A stretch of 64,000 nucleotides of DNA. Origin: Triticum aestivum. Lineage: Eukaryota > Streptophyta > Magnoliopsida > Poales > Poaceae. Of this stretch, positions 1 through 9,324 are shown piece by piece; within the stretch, counting starts at the first letter, position 1, and each line of letters opens with the position of its first letter. The DNA lies in the NCBI RefSeq assembly GCF_018294505.1, contig NC_057802.1:312160209-312224208 (forward strand), given 5' to 3'. A model generated the notes under the pieces. The model searched no databases. It saw nothing but the letters and a program-made list of their open reading frames with translations, and was not told the DNA's origin. Both the position numbers and the translations under genes were made by a program.

Positions 1-629
1 GGCCCGCGCGCCCCTTCCCCCGCAGTCCGAATAGGACAAGGAGAGGGGGGCGGCGCCCCCCCTTCCTTCGTCCCCTCCACCTTTTCCCCCTTCCTCTCCT
101 AGTCCAACATGGAAAGGGGGGAGTCCTACTCCCGGTAGGAGTAGGACTCCTCCTGGTGCGCCTCTCCTCCCTTGGCCGGCGGCCTCCCCCTTGCTCCTTT
201 ATATACGAGGGCAGGGGGCACCTCTATACACACAATTGATCTACGATCTTTTAGCCGTGTGCGGTGCCCCCGTCCACCATATTACACCTCGATAATATCG
301 TAGCGGTGCTTAGGCGAAGCCCTGCGTCGGTAGAACATCATCATCGTCACCACGCCGTCGTGCTGACGAAACTCTCCCTCAACACTCGGCTGGATTGGAG
401 TTCGAGGGACGTCATCGAGCTGAACGTGTGCTGAACTCGGAGGTGCCGTGCGTTTGGTACTTGATCGGTCGGATCGTGAAGACGTACGACTACATCAACC
501 GCGTTGTGTTAACGCTTCCGCTTTCGGTCTACGAGGGTACGTGGACAACACTCTCCCCTCTCGTTGCTATGCATCACCATGATCTTGCTTGTGCGTAGAT
601 TTTTTTTGAAATTACTACGTTCCCCAACA
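1..629 (+). mobile_element. 3' part of an LTR of an unnamed LTR retrotransposon
   Basis: This is an LTR whose start lies left of the window. It reads left to right: a TATA-like TTTATATAC lies at 198-206, and the LTR ends in CCCCAACA at 629. Directly to the right begins truncated Fatima-like LTR sequence, so this element jumped into that LTR. The bases CCGTA at 630-634 are the expected 5-bp target-site copy, but the partner lies outside the window. The small open frame near 395 is LTR sequence, not a gene. I cannot name the family with confidence. Confidence 0.7.
198..206 (+). promoter_or_regulatory. TATA-like box of the left LTR
   Basis: TTTATATAC sits in the LTR, followed by C-rich and purine-rich transcribed-leader-like sequence. 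The LTR promoter would drive transcription to the right. The assignment rests on motif and position only. Confidence 0.45.
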
Positions 630-776
630 CCGTATTGCCAAGCTTGCCTTCCACGCAAAGGAGAGTCCCATCCGGACACGGGACGAAGTCTTGAGTCTTG
701 TATCTTCGTAGTCTAACAGTCCGGCTAAAGTATATAGTCTGGCTGTCCGAGGACCCCCTAATCCAGGACTCCCTCA
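630..776 (-). repeat. Fatima-like gypsy 3' LTR, remnant
   Basis: Read on the minus strand, this begins TGAGGGAGTCCTGGATTAGG at 776, the same start as the complete LTR at 25705-26178. It is cut at 630 by the foreign LTR. Just inside, at 777-790, the minus strand reads GGTTCAGGGGCTAC, a purine-rich stretch in the place of the polypurine tract. That makes this the 3' LTR of a minus-strand element. Confidence 0.8.
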
Positions 777-1922
777 GTAGCCCCTGAACCAGGCTTCAAT
801 GACAATGAATCCGGTGCGCAGATTGTCTTCGGCATTGCAAGGCGGGTTCCTCCTCCGAATACTCCATAGAAGATTTTGAACACAAGGATCGTGTCCGGCT
901 CTGTAAAATAAATTCCACATACCACCGTAGAGAGTATAATATTTTCACAAATCTTAATCTGCTGACAACTTTTCATAGCGTGATGTTCTGCCGTGGTCTG
1001 GTCATGTCGAACCGTTTTTCCCAGCCTGACACTGCACGTGTTGCGAGGCGGTTTTATTGGCACGTCTTGTCGAAGCAGAGATCGTGTTCCTCTTATCACG
1101 GGATTCTCATCAATACGGGCGTGGGTAACCCAATCGCGCCTGTTGGTATGACTCCTCGATTTAGGCAAGGTCCAAACGGCCACGCGGAGGACGCTCGGTA
1201 TTCACCCCCTTTATAAAGGGGCCAAGGCCTGTCCTTTTCTTCTCGCGCTCGATCCTTCCCTTCCCCCACCTCGAATTCCAACACCCGAGGCTCCGGCTAA
1301 GCGCTTCGGACCTTCAATCATGTCCGGATCCAACCTTCAAGGCTGGTGGATGGCCTCCTCTGTCACAGAGGAGGACATCAAGAAGATAAGAGAAGCCAGA
1401 TATCTGACCGCTGAAATCTCGCACAGGCTGCCTGCTCCAGGGCAGGTCATCCCTACTCCCGAATCCAACGAGAGTGTCGTATTTGTTTCCCACCTCCTCC
1501 GAGGGCTAGGCTTTAGTCTTGATCCCTTTGTTAGAGGTCTTATGTTCTTCTACGGGCTCGATTTCCATGATCTGGCTCCGGATTCCATCCTTCACATCTC
1601 GTCGTTCATCGTCGTGTGCGAAGCCTTCCTCCGCGTCACCCCACACTTCAGCTTATGGCTCAAGACCTTCAATGTGAAGTCGAGGATGATCGATGGGCGA
1701 CACGCAGAGTGCGGAGGTGCCATAATAAGCAAAGGCGCCGATGCTCCATGGCCGGAGGGTTCCTTCCCAGAGATGTCCAACTTATGGCAGCGGGAGTGGT
1801 TTTACATCACGGCTCCCCGAAGCACTAAGTGGGCAGGTGCCCCCGCCTTCCGTTCGGCCCCCCGCCACAATTGGCGTCGTGGGTCAGCAAGGGGCTGGAC
1901 TGGGGGCCAGTTAACGACGTGC
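777..1922 (-). mobile_element. 3' internal part of the Fatima-like element
   Basis: This is the stretch between the 3' LTR and the point near 1922 where Fatima-like sequence stops. It holds the polypurine tract and an antisense gene on the plus strand with its own TATA-like box. It belongs with the pieces at 9325-10999 and 24028-26178 of the same minus-strand element. The reverse transcriptase, RNase H and integrase expected between this part and the protease are absent. Confidence 0.7.
1209..1219 (+). promoter_or_regulatory. TATA-like box of the Fatima antisense gene
   Basis: CTTTATAAAGG lies about 100 bases before the ATG at 1320, oriented opposite to the retroelement. It suggests a promoter independent of the LTRs. 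The young gypsy element also has a TATA-like box ahead of its antisense gene. Confidence 0.5.
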
Positions 1923-1925
1923 TGA
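1320..1925 (+). pseudogene. antisense gene of Fatima-like element, Transposase_28-like, truncated
   Basis: The open frame runs antisense to its host retroelement, between pol and the 3' LTR. It resembles the plant Transposase_28 family (putative gypsy-type transposon domain). Visible features are a variable N-terminus and a core with VSHLLRGLGFSLDPFVRG, then FYGLDFHDLAPDSI and a CEAFLRV stretch, and a conserved WQREWFYIT segment near residue 160. Members of this type usually run several hundred residues further. Here the natural frame continues in +2 (PPQLASWVSKGLDWGP near 1860-1905), so a frameshift near 1830-1850 spoils it. The sequence then changes character at about 1922. Its biochemical role is unknown despite the family name. 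Confidence 0.6.
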
Positions 1926-2752
1926 TAGAAACCAAAATCTGCGAGATGGAAATTACTACTGCCTATCCCTGCCACGCAAAGCCTATCTGCTCGATTTCTA
2001 TAGGTTTCGATAGGGTAGGTTTGTAATTTCACTCGAACGTGACATAACCGCCTCTCACCCGGATTCATACACAGTGGGCGCCAAAACACAGTGTGTCCTC
2101 GGCCGAAATCGACTCCCTCCCCGATTCATACACGGTGGGCGCCAAAAACAAACTCTCATCAGCAAATATTCGGTGTATGCGAGATTACCGTCCTATCCCC
2201 AACCGACTAATATTGTTGTGATGTAGGAAATTTGAAACGGGGGCTAAGTTTGTAAATTTCCTCGCATTTGAGACAAGCGCGCCCTGAAGACATGGTTCCC
2301 CCCTTCCTCTCCACCTCCATTTCCCCATTCGTACTCCGTGGGCGCCAAAACACCCTCTCCACCCCAGCCTCATCCGTCTGCCACCCCATCCACCGCCGTC
2401 CTCCTCCACCATGCCGGAGCTGATACCCCGACGCCGCCGTCCATTACAAGAGATCGACCTCTCTCATCCACGGCTTTGGACCAGGATCCTTGCATCCCGT
2501 CCTCTCGCTTCATCCCCGCCAAAGTCCACCTTGCCGGCTCCGCTCCTACGACCGTCTCGTCCACCGTGCCCCGCCGCCACCGTCTACCCTCCTAGATCTG
2601 CTTACACGCTGCCGACAGCCATCGCTACCGCAGCACCGTCAAATTCTCAGCAGATGCATACACGGCGCCGCACCAGAGGCGGTACTCTTTCGCATCTGCT
2701 CAACTTATTTATCGCAGCAAGAAAATAGATCGCCACTGCTTTACTCTAATTT
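1923..2752. other. Unassigned GC-rich block with three GTGGGCGCCAAAA motifs
   Basis: This block lies between Fatima-like sequence and the part shared by both CACTA copies. It holds no convincing gene. It has three copies of GTGGGCGCCAAAA (2074, 2135 and 2338), two of them preceded by ATTCATACAC. It also has AATTT-rich stretches and a C-rich 2280-2600 part with short overlapping open frames. It could be the left part of CACTA copy A, a Mutator-like end or a captured promoter. The matching part of copy B is not in the window, so I cannot choose. Confidence 0.4.
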
Positions 2753-2941
2753 CTTGTCCATCACTTACTTGCTAGTTGAGAGCAAACATTGGTTGCGAAG
2801 TTGCCTTTGTCCGGTTTGCACCTTCAGATCCGCCATGGCACGCTCAACACTATACTCCCAATGCTTATGGTTTTCCCCTTTTATATTCCACACTAGTTAA
2901 ATCACAGTAGACTAAATTTCAAAATTGGGTCAGTCGATTTT

Positions 2942-3224
2942 NNNNNNNNNNNNNNNNNNNNNNNNNNNNNNNNNNNNNNNNNNNNNNNNNNNNNNNNNNN
3001 NNNNNNNNNNNNNNNNNNNNNNNNNNNNNNNNNNNNNNNNNNNNNNNNNNNNNNNNNNNNNNNNNNNNNNNNNNNNNNNNNNNNNNNNNNNNNNNNNNNN
3101 NNNNNNNNNNNNNNNNNNNNNNNNNNNNNNNNNNNNNNNNNNNNNNNNNNNNNNNNNNNNNNNNNNNNNNNNNNNNNNNNNNNNNNNNNNNNNNNNNNNN
3201 NNNNNNNNNNNNNNNNNNNNNNNN
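2942..3224. other. Assembly gap (283 N)
   Basis: This is a run of unknown bases in a GC-rich part of CACTA copy A. The flanks line up with copy B around 59225-59345. There only about 100 bases separate the matching points, so the gap length may be an estimate. All long frames crossing it are artefacts. Confidence 0.95.
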
Positions 3225-3762
3225 GAACGAAGAAAACTTGACGCGGGTGGGGGCGCCGGTCGGGGTGGGGGTGGTGGAGGAACACAGGCGGTGGGGCCGA
3301 TGGTCCGGTCGGTGGCCCGTGCGGTGTTCTGTATGGGAAGAATCAGAGACGAGGAAGAAGAAGGGTTAGGAGACGTAGGATCTTCATCCAATCGCCTGAA
3401 ATGGTCGACTGACCCAAATGCAGACATGCCTTTATATTCGGTACCATCATCATACCTGTTAGCACTGCTCCTAAATCCATCAAGCTAAACAACGTGCCAC
3501 TCATAATTCCAAACTTGTTGCTCAAGTACGAATCTGATATGATGCTGATATTACTAAAACAGATACCATTTCATTGGTTAGCTAATGTTCCTACTTTACT
3601 TTTGAAAAAGCACGTGCACCACATATAGAGAGACAGCAGGGAGTTGCTTTCTTAATGAGCTCTGGTTCATCATGTGTGGGCACTGCGCAACGAACATTTT
3701 ATTATCCAAAATATGCTTGCTCTTCTTTACCATGTTCCTCTTCTGTTCTTCTTTAATAAGTA

Positions 3763-3921
3763 CTCTCTCCGTTTCTAAATACAGGTCTTTGTATAGATTC
3801 CACCATGGATTACATATGGAGCAAAATGAGTGAATCTACACTCTAAAATGTATCTGGATACATCTGTATGTGATCCATAGTGGAAATCTCTACCAAGACT
3901 TATATTTTGGAACGGAGGGAG
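3763..3921. mobile_element. Stowaway-type MITE in CACTA copy A
   Basis: This is a short element with terminal inverted repeats CTCTCTCCGTTTCTAAATA and its near reverse complement (TTTTGGAACGGAGGGAG), flanked by TA on both sides. That is the Stowaway/Mariner pattern. The interior is also nearly palindromic (GGATTACATATGGAGCA against GTATGTGATCCATAGTGG). The same MITE sits at the matching place in copy B, so it was already present in their common ancestor. Confidence 0.8.
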
Positions 3922-4019
3922 TATGATAGTAGTACAGTATGTTCCTTGTAGTGAATATGAGCAGGGACATTTGCAGTGTAGAGGTCTATACGGTCGGTTG
4001 GTATGGACACTTTGAACTC

Positions 4020-4115
4020 GTCGGGCCTCTTTGATTCGTAGGATTTTGTAAACATGGGAATAGGATTTGTAGTGGCCTGCCCACTTGAATCCTATAAGAA
4101 TAGCAAGAAAATGCG
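4020..4115. repeat. MITE-like end inside CACTA copy A
   Basis: GGCCTCTTTGATTCGTAGGA followed by AT-rich, GGAATAGGA-type sequence resembles the ends of grass Tourist/Harbinger-like MITEs. The equivalent is at about 58310-58390 in copy B. A similar GAATCAAAGGAGCC end appears near 26520. Full borders and the target duplication are not clear. Confidence 0.35.
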
Positions 4116-4349
4116 GGGAGCTGTGTCGCCTTTGAGAGTTACACTGACATTAATAGTACCGCACCTTCAGTTGAAGAGAGCTGGTATCCGAAGCCTTTCT
4201 AGCCGTACCAGCAATACTATCACATATATTCCAGCAAGTTCCACTTTGCTGATTTTACTCTGATGCTTATGGTTTTCCCGTTATATCTACACTATGATCT
4301 GTGTAGCTGCTTTGTGTCGCACTAGCAGCATTCCACTCTTGAAGCTAAA

Positions 4350-4480
4350 CACCGCAATGACTTACAAAATTGGCACCAAGGCATTGAGTGCCATTTTGGA
4401 TGCAATGAAACTCATACGCTCCCCACCTGTTGACTCTTGTTCAGAATATGATCCTAATGACTCTTGTTCAAAATTACCAC
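4350..4480 (+). repeat. Duplicated exon of the CACTA accessory gene, first copy
   Basis: This segment encodes KIGTKALSAILDAMKLIRSP and matches the stretch at 5147-5305 almost base for base. It looks like a partial duplication of an exon and its flanks. The open frame is lost soon after. It does not break the gene model starting near 5147, but may be an alternative exon. Confidence 0.55.
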
Positions 4481-5146
4481 ATATAGAGAGACAACATGGA
4501 ATTGCATTTCTTTGGGCGATGTGATTCATATGCAATTAAGCAGAACCTCAAGAATATGCTTCCTCTTCTGTTCTTTAACATGTTCCTCTTTTGTTATTCT
4601 GTATTTAGTACGTACAGTATGTTCCTTGTCAGGAAGGGGAGCAGGGACATCTGCAGTCAACAGCTGATAGAGCCGGCATGTACTTGATTGATAGGCTTTC
4701 AATTACTAGCGGCAATACAACACCGTATTTTCAAGCCAGTTCCACTTTCCCGATTTATATATCGTGGTTATGGTGTACCCCTTTTATGTACACTATGATC
4801 TGCCTAGTTGCTGTGTGCTCTTGTTATCATGGTTTGGCAATAAACTCTCTATACAGTATATTTTGAACCTATCATCTGCCAACTATCCTTACTTCTCGAG
4901 CCTATTTTTTGTGTACTTGTGCTAGATTATATAAATGCGCGCACCATATTACAGCACACATGAGCTCTCTCATCAGAATCCAGTGATAGCACACAAGTGT
5001 TTACAGGGGCGCCCCTATATTAGAATATCCTCTGCATTACAAAGATAATCTCACAACTATTTATGTTTTCATGGTTCTCAGATATTATACGTAATTACAG
5101 TGAATATCAGAATCCACGCATCAGAAGAATATTGTGGAACACTGCA

Positions 5147-7609
5147 ATGACTTAAAAAATTGGCACCAAGGCATTGAGTGCCATTCTGGATGCAATGAAA
5201 CTCATACGCTCCCCACCTATAGATTCTTGTTCAGAATATGATCTTAATGACTATTCTAACCTCGAGGAGTCAAAGGTAGATGGCCTGTCATGTTCACCCA
5301 TCAAGGTGCCTGCTCTAATTTGGCAAGGTTTTATTGATTGCGCGTATCTTGCATATGTTGTCTTGCATTTATTCTACTTTGTTGCACCGCCATCTGCTTA
5401 GTTTACTCATCATATATGTCGAGATGCCATGCCCATCCATTATCAATACATATTCCATCTGTCATCATACCATGTTTTTCCACTCAAATGCTGTTCTTGT
5501 GCATCAGACATCAAAAAGGAAGAGGGTGATTGCCGAACCTGAAGGAGCACCAGCAAAGTCCTTGAAAAACGTGGTTGTGCCGGAGAAATCAGACACCACC
5601 CCACTTATATTGGCTGTACAACCAGTGACACAAAACGTAGGACCGACTCCAGCAGACTGTACCCATACTTCACTGGCCACACCACTAGCCCCACCACACA
5701 GGACCTGCACTCCAGCAAAAGGTATGCCGATTTCAGTTGCCATAGCACCAGCCGTACCACAGAAAAATCCCACTCCAGCAAAAAGTACAGTAAGTCCACC
5801 GGCCGAAGACCTATCCCAACTGCATAGACGGCCAATTCCTGCAGATTGGAACCCCATTCCAGTTATTCCCAGTTTAAAAGACAATGCTTTGAATGTTGTT
5901 AGGGACTACATGCATATATTCCCATCATTGGAAGATTATAGTGAAGACAAACACCATTTTCATATCTTCCTGTCCCACTTACGTGTAAGTGCTATTATTC
6001 ATGGTGATTATTTTCCTGTTTTCTGCTGATTGAACACATCAATGATTTACATTACATTGTTGTAAGTAGGTGAGGGTCAATCTGGATAGTCATGACGAGC
6101 AAAGCTTGCTTGCGCTTTTCAAGGAAGCATTGCAGCAGTATTGGTGTTACCTGAGGAAATCATACTTTGCTGGCAAGTCTGTAAACGAATTTCTGGTGAA
6201 GTCTCCTGTGCTAAATTTAGAAGACATTGAATGGAAAAACCTTGTTATGCACTGGTCTCGTTCTGAGGATGAGGTACTGTCTATGATATCACATGACAAT
6301 TTGAACTTCTACTTTTCTGCATGTGCCTTACAGATCTTTTTTGCAGGAAATCTGCTCGAAAAAGAATTCCGGTTTGAAAAGAACGACAGAATATCGCAAA
6401 TATGCTGCCCGCTGCTTTGCTCTTGTTAGTACCTGTTGTCCTATATCACTGTACTTGCATACATACCTGGTTCATTATGTGACAACAGTATGCACGATAG
6501 CTTGCTTATCAATTGATCGCTCCAAATTATCTGATCTGTATGAATGGTTACATTAGTGTAGAATATATCCAATGCCAATGATTTTTTTTAGCTCTGCATT
6601 GTTCTTGTAAGTCCCTGCTGCCCTTTATCAGTGTACTTATATTGACAGGTAGTTGTTCATGTATCATCACTCTGCAGCTTATTTTCCTTTGCCCTCCAGT
6701 TTCTACACATAAGATCTATATTTACTCTTACCATAAGGTTGGATAACACCGATGGTACTGAAGAAGTTTAGCTCTGCATTGCTCTTGGCTGTACCTTTTG
6801 CCTGTATCACTATACTTACATTTATAGCTACTTGGTTATGTAGCATCACTCTTCATCGTATCTTAAATATTCTCCATTTTTTCTTATATTGTCACCTCTA
6901 TATTTACTCTTAACAAAATGTAGAATAAAGGCAATGCTTATGAAGAAGATTCTGTGGTAAACTTCTTGAATTACCCCCCCATCAGCATGGACAAGGGCTT
7001 TATAGAGCCTGCCTTCACCAATAATGTAAGTTTGTCCTTCTCAAGCCTTCAAACTTTGTTGTGTATATTTGGTTAGGCATGACTGCAACAACTGTTTATT
7101 TTTGGTGTTTGCATCAAATTGCATGTTTAAAGTTTATTATGTACTCCAGTTCATAAACAAAAGTTTGTCCTTCTCAATTTAAGTTTTCAGTTGTACAACC
7201 AAGTTCCTTCTTCATACCATGTAAATTAAACTAAACAGAGCAAGTGATCTTATTTGCCAATCTGAAATGGGATAAATTGACAACACACTAACCATTGATA
7301 CTTATGAGTTCTTGATCTGTAATCCAGTGGTGTCGTGAAGCTGCTAACTCCTTCACAATGTCATTTCCTGCCATGTCTTGGCCTGAACAATACCATATTG
7401 TGTTAATGCTATTTTAAACTGTGTCACTTTATTCGTCAGTAAGAAATGTGATGAATTGTCAGCACGGATACTTGTATGTGCAAAACCTGTCATCTGGCTG
7501 ATTGTTTATCTTTCAGAGTGAGGAGGATATAAGTGTCAAACAAGTGCAGTCTCACCAGCTTGCTCAGCTGCTTGCGCTGCAGCTCCCGAGAAGGGCTATC
7601 CTTTCTTGA
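5147..7609 (+). CDS. En/Spm-type accessory transposon protein (Transposase_24-like), multi-exon, copy A
   Basis: I assembled six exons with GT-AG introns: about 5147-5305, 5508-5984, 6070-6273, 6347-6424, 6924-7025 and 7517-7609. The last five keep phase and end at TGA. The product has a basic start (SKRKR) and a Pro/Ala/Thr-rich linker. Its core has WKNLVMHWSRSEDE and, across the next intron, SKKNSGLKRTTEYRKYAARC. That order matches the Trp, 'W-s-e' and 'kNk-nR' pattern of plant Transposase_24 (Ptta/En/Spm) proteins. By analogy to TnpA it may bind the GGGCC subterminal repeats lying 3' of the gene; that is inference. An in-frame TAA at 5153-5155 breaks the first listed exon, where copy B has a sense codon. 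Exons upstream of 5147 are uncertain. Confidence 0.6.
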
Positions 7610-7856
7610 ACTCTATTGAAGGGCTGTCGGTTTTGTATATTATTTTGTCGGCGTGTTTAGTTGCACTGGTGGCGATCTTTGATGCCTAGTGTATGCAATC
7701 TACTGTCTGCTTGTGCTTTATTATCATAGTGGCGAACTTTGATGCCCAGTGGATGTAATATGCCGTAATTTCTTTATTGTGTAGTCTAGGTTTTTTTCTT
7801 ATTCATGATGCTGCAGTTATTTTACTGTATATATATCTTGTCTTCGCAGTAAACCG
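7610..7856. other. 3' flank of the CACTA accessory gene
   Basis: This is AT-rich untranslated sequence between the last exon and the subterminal repeats. A short TTTGATGCC(C/T)AGTG motif occurs twice, about 70 bases apart. Copy B has lost most of the equivalent stretch together with the last exon. Nothing else is seen here. Confidence 0.5.
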
Positions 7857-9094
7857 GCCAAACCGTAAAATTACGGTACATAATCGGGCCATCATGCAAA
7901 TCACCATGTATGATCCGCATCATGGGCCCCGTCATCTTGGTCCGTTAACAGGCCTAAATGTAAACTGGCCCACTAGTAGATTCGGGCCTTTAATAGGCCG
8001 AGTAAACCGCCGGCCCTATTTTCCCAAGAAAACTCAATGGGCCTTTAGGAGGCTGAAAAGTAGGTTGGGCCTGAAACGTGCCGAACAACTCACGGGCCGG
8101 CAGCAGGCCGAATTAGACCCCGGCCCATGAATGTTCCAATCAAATCATGGGCTTATAACAGGCCAAAATTGTCTCGGTCCTTGTTTGGCCCAATCAGATT
8201 ATCGGCTGCGAGCTGGCCGGATGCAAACCGTGCTGTAGTTAGGCCCAACTATATGACGGGCTTTTAACATGCCGGAATTAATATAGGGCCGAAATGTTAA
8301 ACGGGCCCTTAACAGGCCGAAACTAATATCAGGCCGAATTACTAAATGGGCCTTTAGCAAATGGGCCCAAAAGCGTAGCGTCCAGTTGACGGGCCAAATC
8401 TGATATGGGCCATAATTTAGCCCAAAGCCTCTTAAAGGGCCGGAACTGATCTGGGCCGTAATTTGGCCCAGAACGTGGTAGGATTTTAACGGGCTGGATC
8501 TCATATGGGCCATTATTAGGCCCGGAACGTGGCAGGCCATTAATGGACCGGATCAAATATGGGCCGGCATTTGGCCCAAAACATGGCAGCCAGTTAATGG
8601 GCCGGCCTACTAGGGTCCTCAAAATCTTGTGGGCCTAAAGCTGGGCCGACCCATTAATGTCGGCGAAATCTCATGGGCCTTTAGCTGGGCCGGCCCATTA
8701 TGGTCCACAAAAATCTTGTGGGCCTTCACCTGGGCCGACCCATTATGGCACGCAAAAATCTTGTGGGCCTTTACCTGGGCCAGCCCATTATGGCCCGCAA
8801 AATCTTGTGGGCCTTTAGCTGGGCCGCCCCATTATGGTCCGCAAAATCTTGTGGGCCTTTAGTTGGGCCGGCCCATTTAAACTGTATGGGCCGTGCCACA
8901 TGTCGACGTATCATAGGCGATTTGGGTCCAATGAGTGGACGACATCTGTCCCAACGGTGAGCCGACACGTGTTTCCTCCAGCCAATGATGATTTTACACG
9001 TGGAAATCCCCATTGGTCGGGGCTGTTAACGGGTTATCGGATCCAAAACCGGACCCGATAGCTTAACGGCGTTCCATTACGGTGGATGCCACGT
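7857..9094. repeat. GGGCC-rich subterminal repeat region of CACTA copy A
   Basis: Many GGGCC/GGCCC motifs occur in both orientations. A tandem array of six units with a 44-45 bp period lies at about 8621-8885: GGGCCT starts at 8631, 8675, 8720, 8765, 8809 and 8853. The units share AATCTTGTGGGCCTTTA and GGCCCATTATGG. Dense short repeats near the ends are the hallmark of CACTA elements and in En/Spm are the binding sites of TnpA. The open frames across this region are repeat artefacts. Copy B has only three array units. Confidence 0.7.
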
Positions 9095-9324
9095 GTCGGT
9101 CACCCTTGACGAAAGCACTTCTGTGACGCACGATTTATCGTCATGGAAGTAGACACTTCCGTGATGATAATTTTGGTAATGTCATGGAACACTTCTACGA
9201 CAGCACAGGTATGACTATCTTGATTCTGTCATAAATTTGTCATGGATGTACATGCATGACAGAAAACGTGACCTACTGTGACAAACACGTATCATCACGG
9301 AAGTGTATTTTTTTGCATTGGTAG
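9095..9324. repeat. Right terminal region of CACTA copy A
   Basis: This last ~230 bases match the start of copy B in reverse complement. They include CATGCATGACAGAAAACGTG and many small inverted motifs (TCATGGAA/TTCCGTGA). The end reads GTATTTTTTTGCATTGGTAGT, where copy B has the complement of CACTACAAAAAAATAC. Fatima-like coding sequence resumes directly afterwards. Confidence 0.65.

Larger units (their letters stand above)
2753..9324 (+). mobile_element. CACTA-type DNA transposon, copy A
   Basis: The region matches the inverted copy B (44437-48764 plus 57836-59520) along nearly its whole length. It contains an intron-bearing En/Spm-type accessory gene, GGGCC-rich subterminal repeats, and a right end whose last 200 bases match the CACTA end of copy B. 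Copy B starts with a clean CACTACAAAAAAA. Copy A ends in TTTTTTTGCATTGGTAGT, so its terminus is damaged or variant. No left CACTA terminus is visible, and the left limit is only where similarity to B begins. No TNPD-type (Tnp2) transposase is seen, so the element is probably non-autonomous. Confidence 0.7.

Noticed and set aside
758..1216. Overlapping frames of 78-141 codons before the Fatima antisense gene
   Set aside because: No domain or consistent frame. The interval is the 3' untranslated part and polypurine tract of the Fatima-like element.
2902..3488. Long open frames running through the N gap
   Set aside because: They are open only because unknown bases carry no stops. They are not evidence of a gene.
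7777..8960. Several Trp/Gly/Pro-rich open frames in the GGGCC region on both strands
   Set aside because: They are by-products of the subterminal tandem repeats, present in many frames at once, with no exon or domain support.
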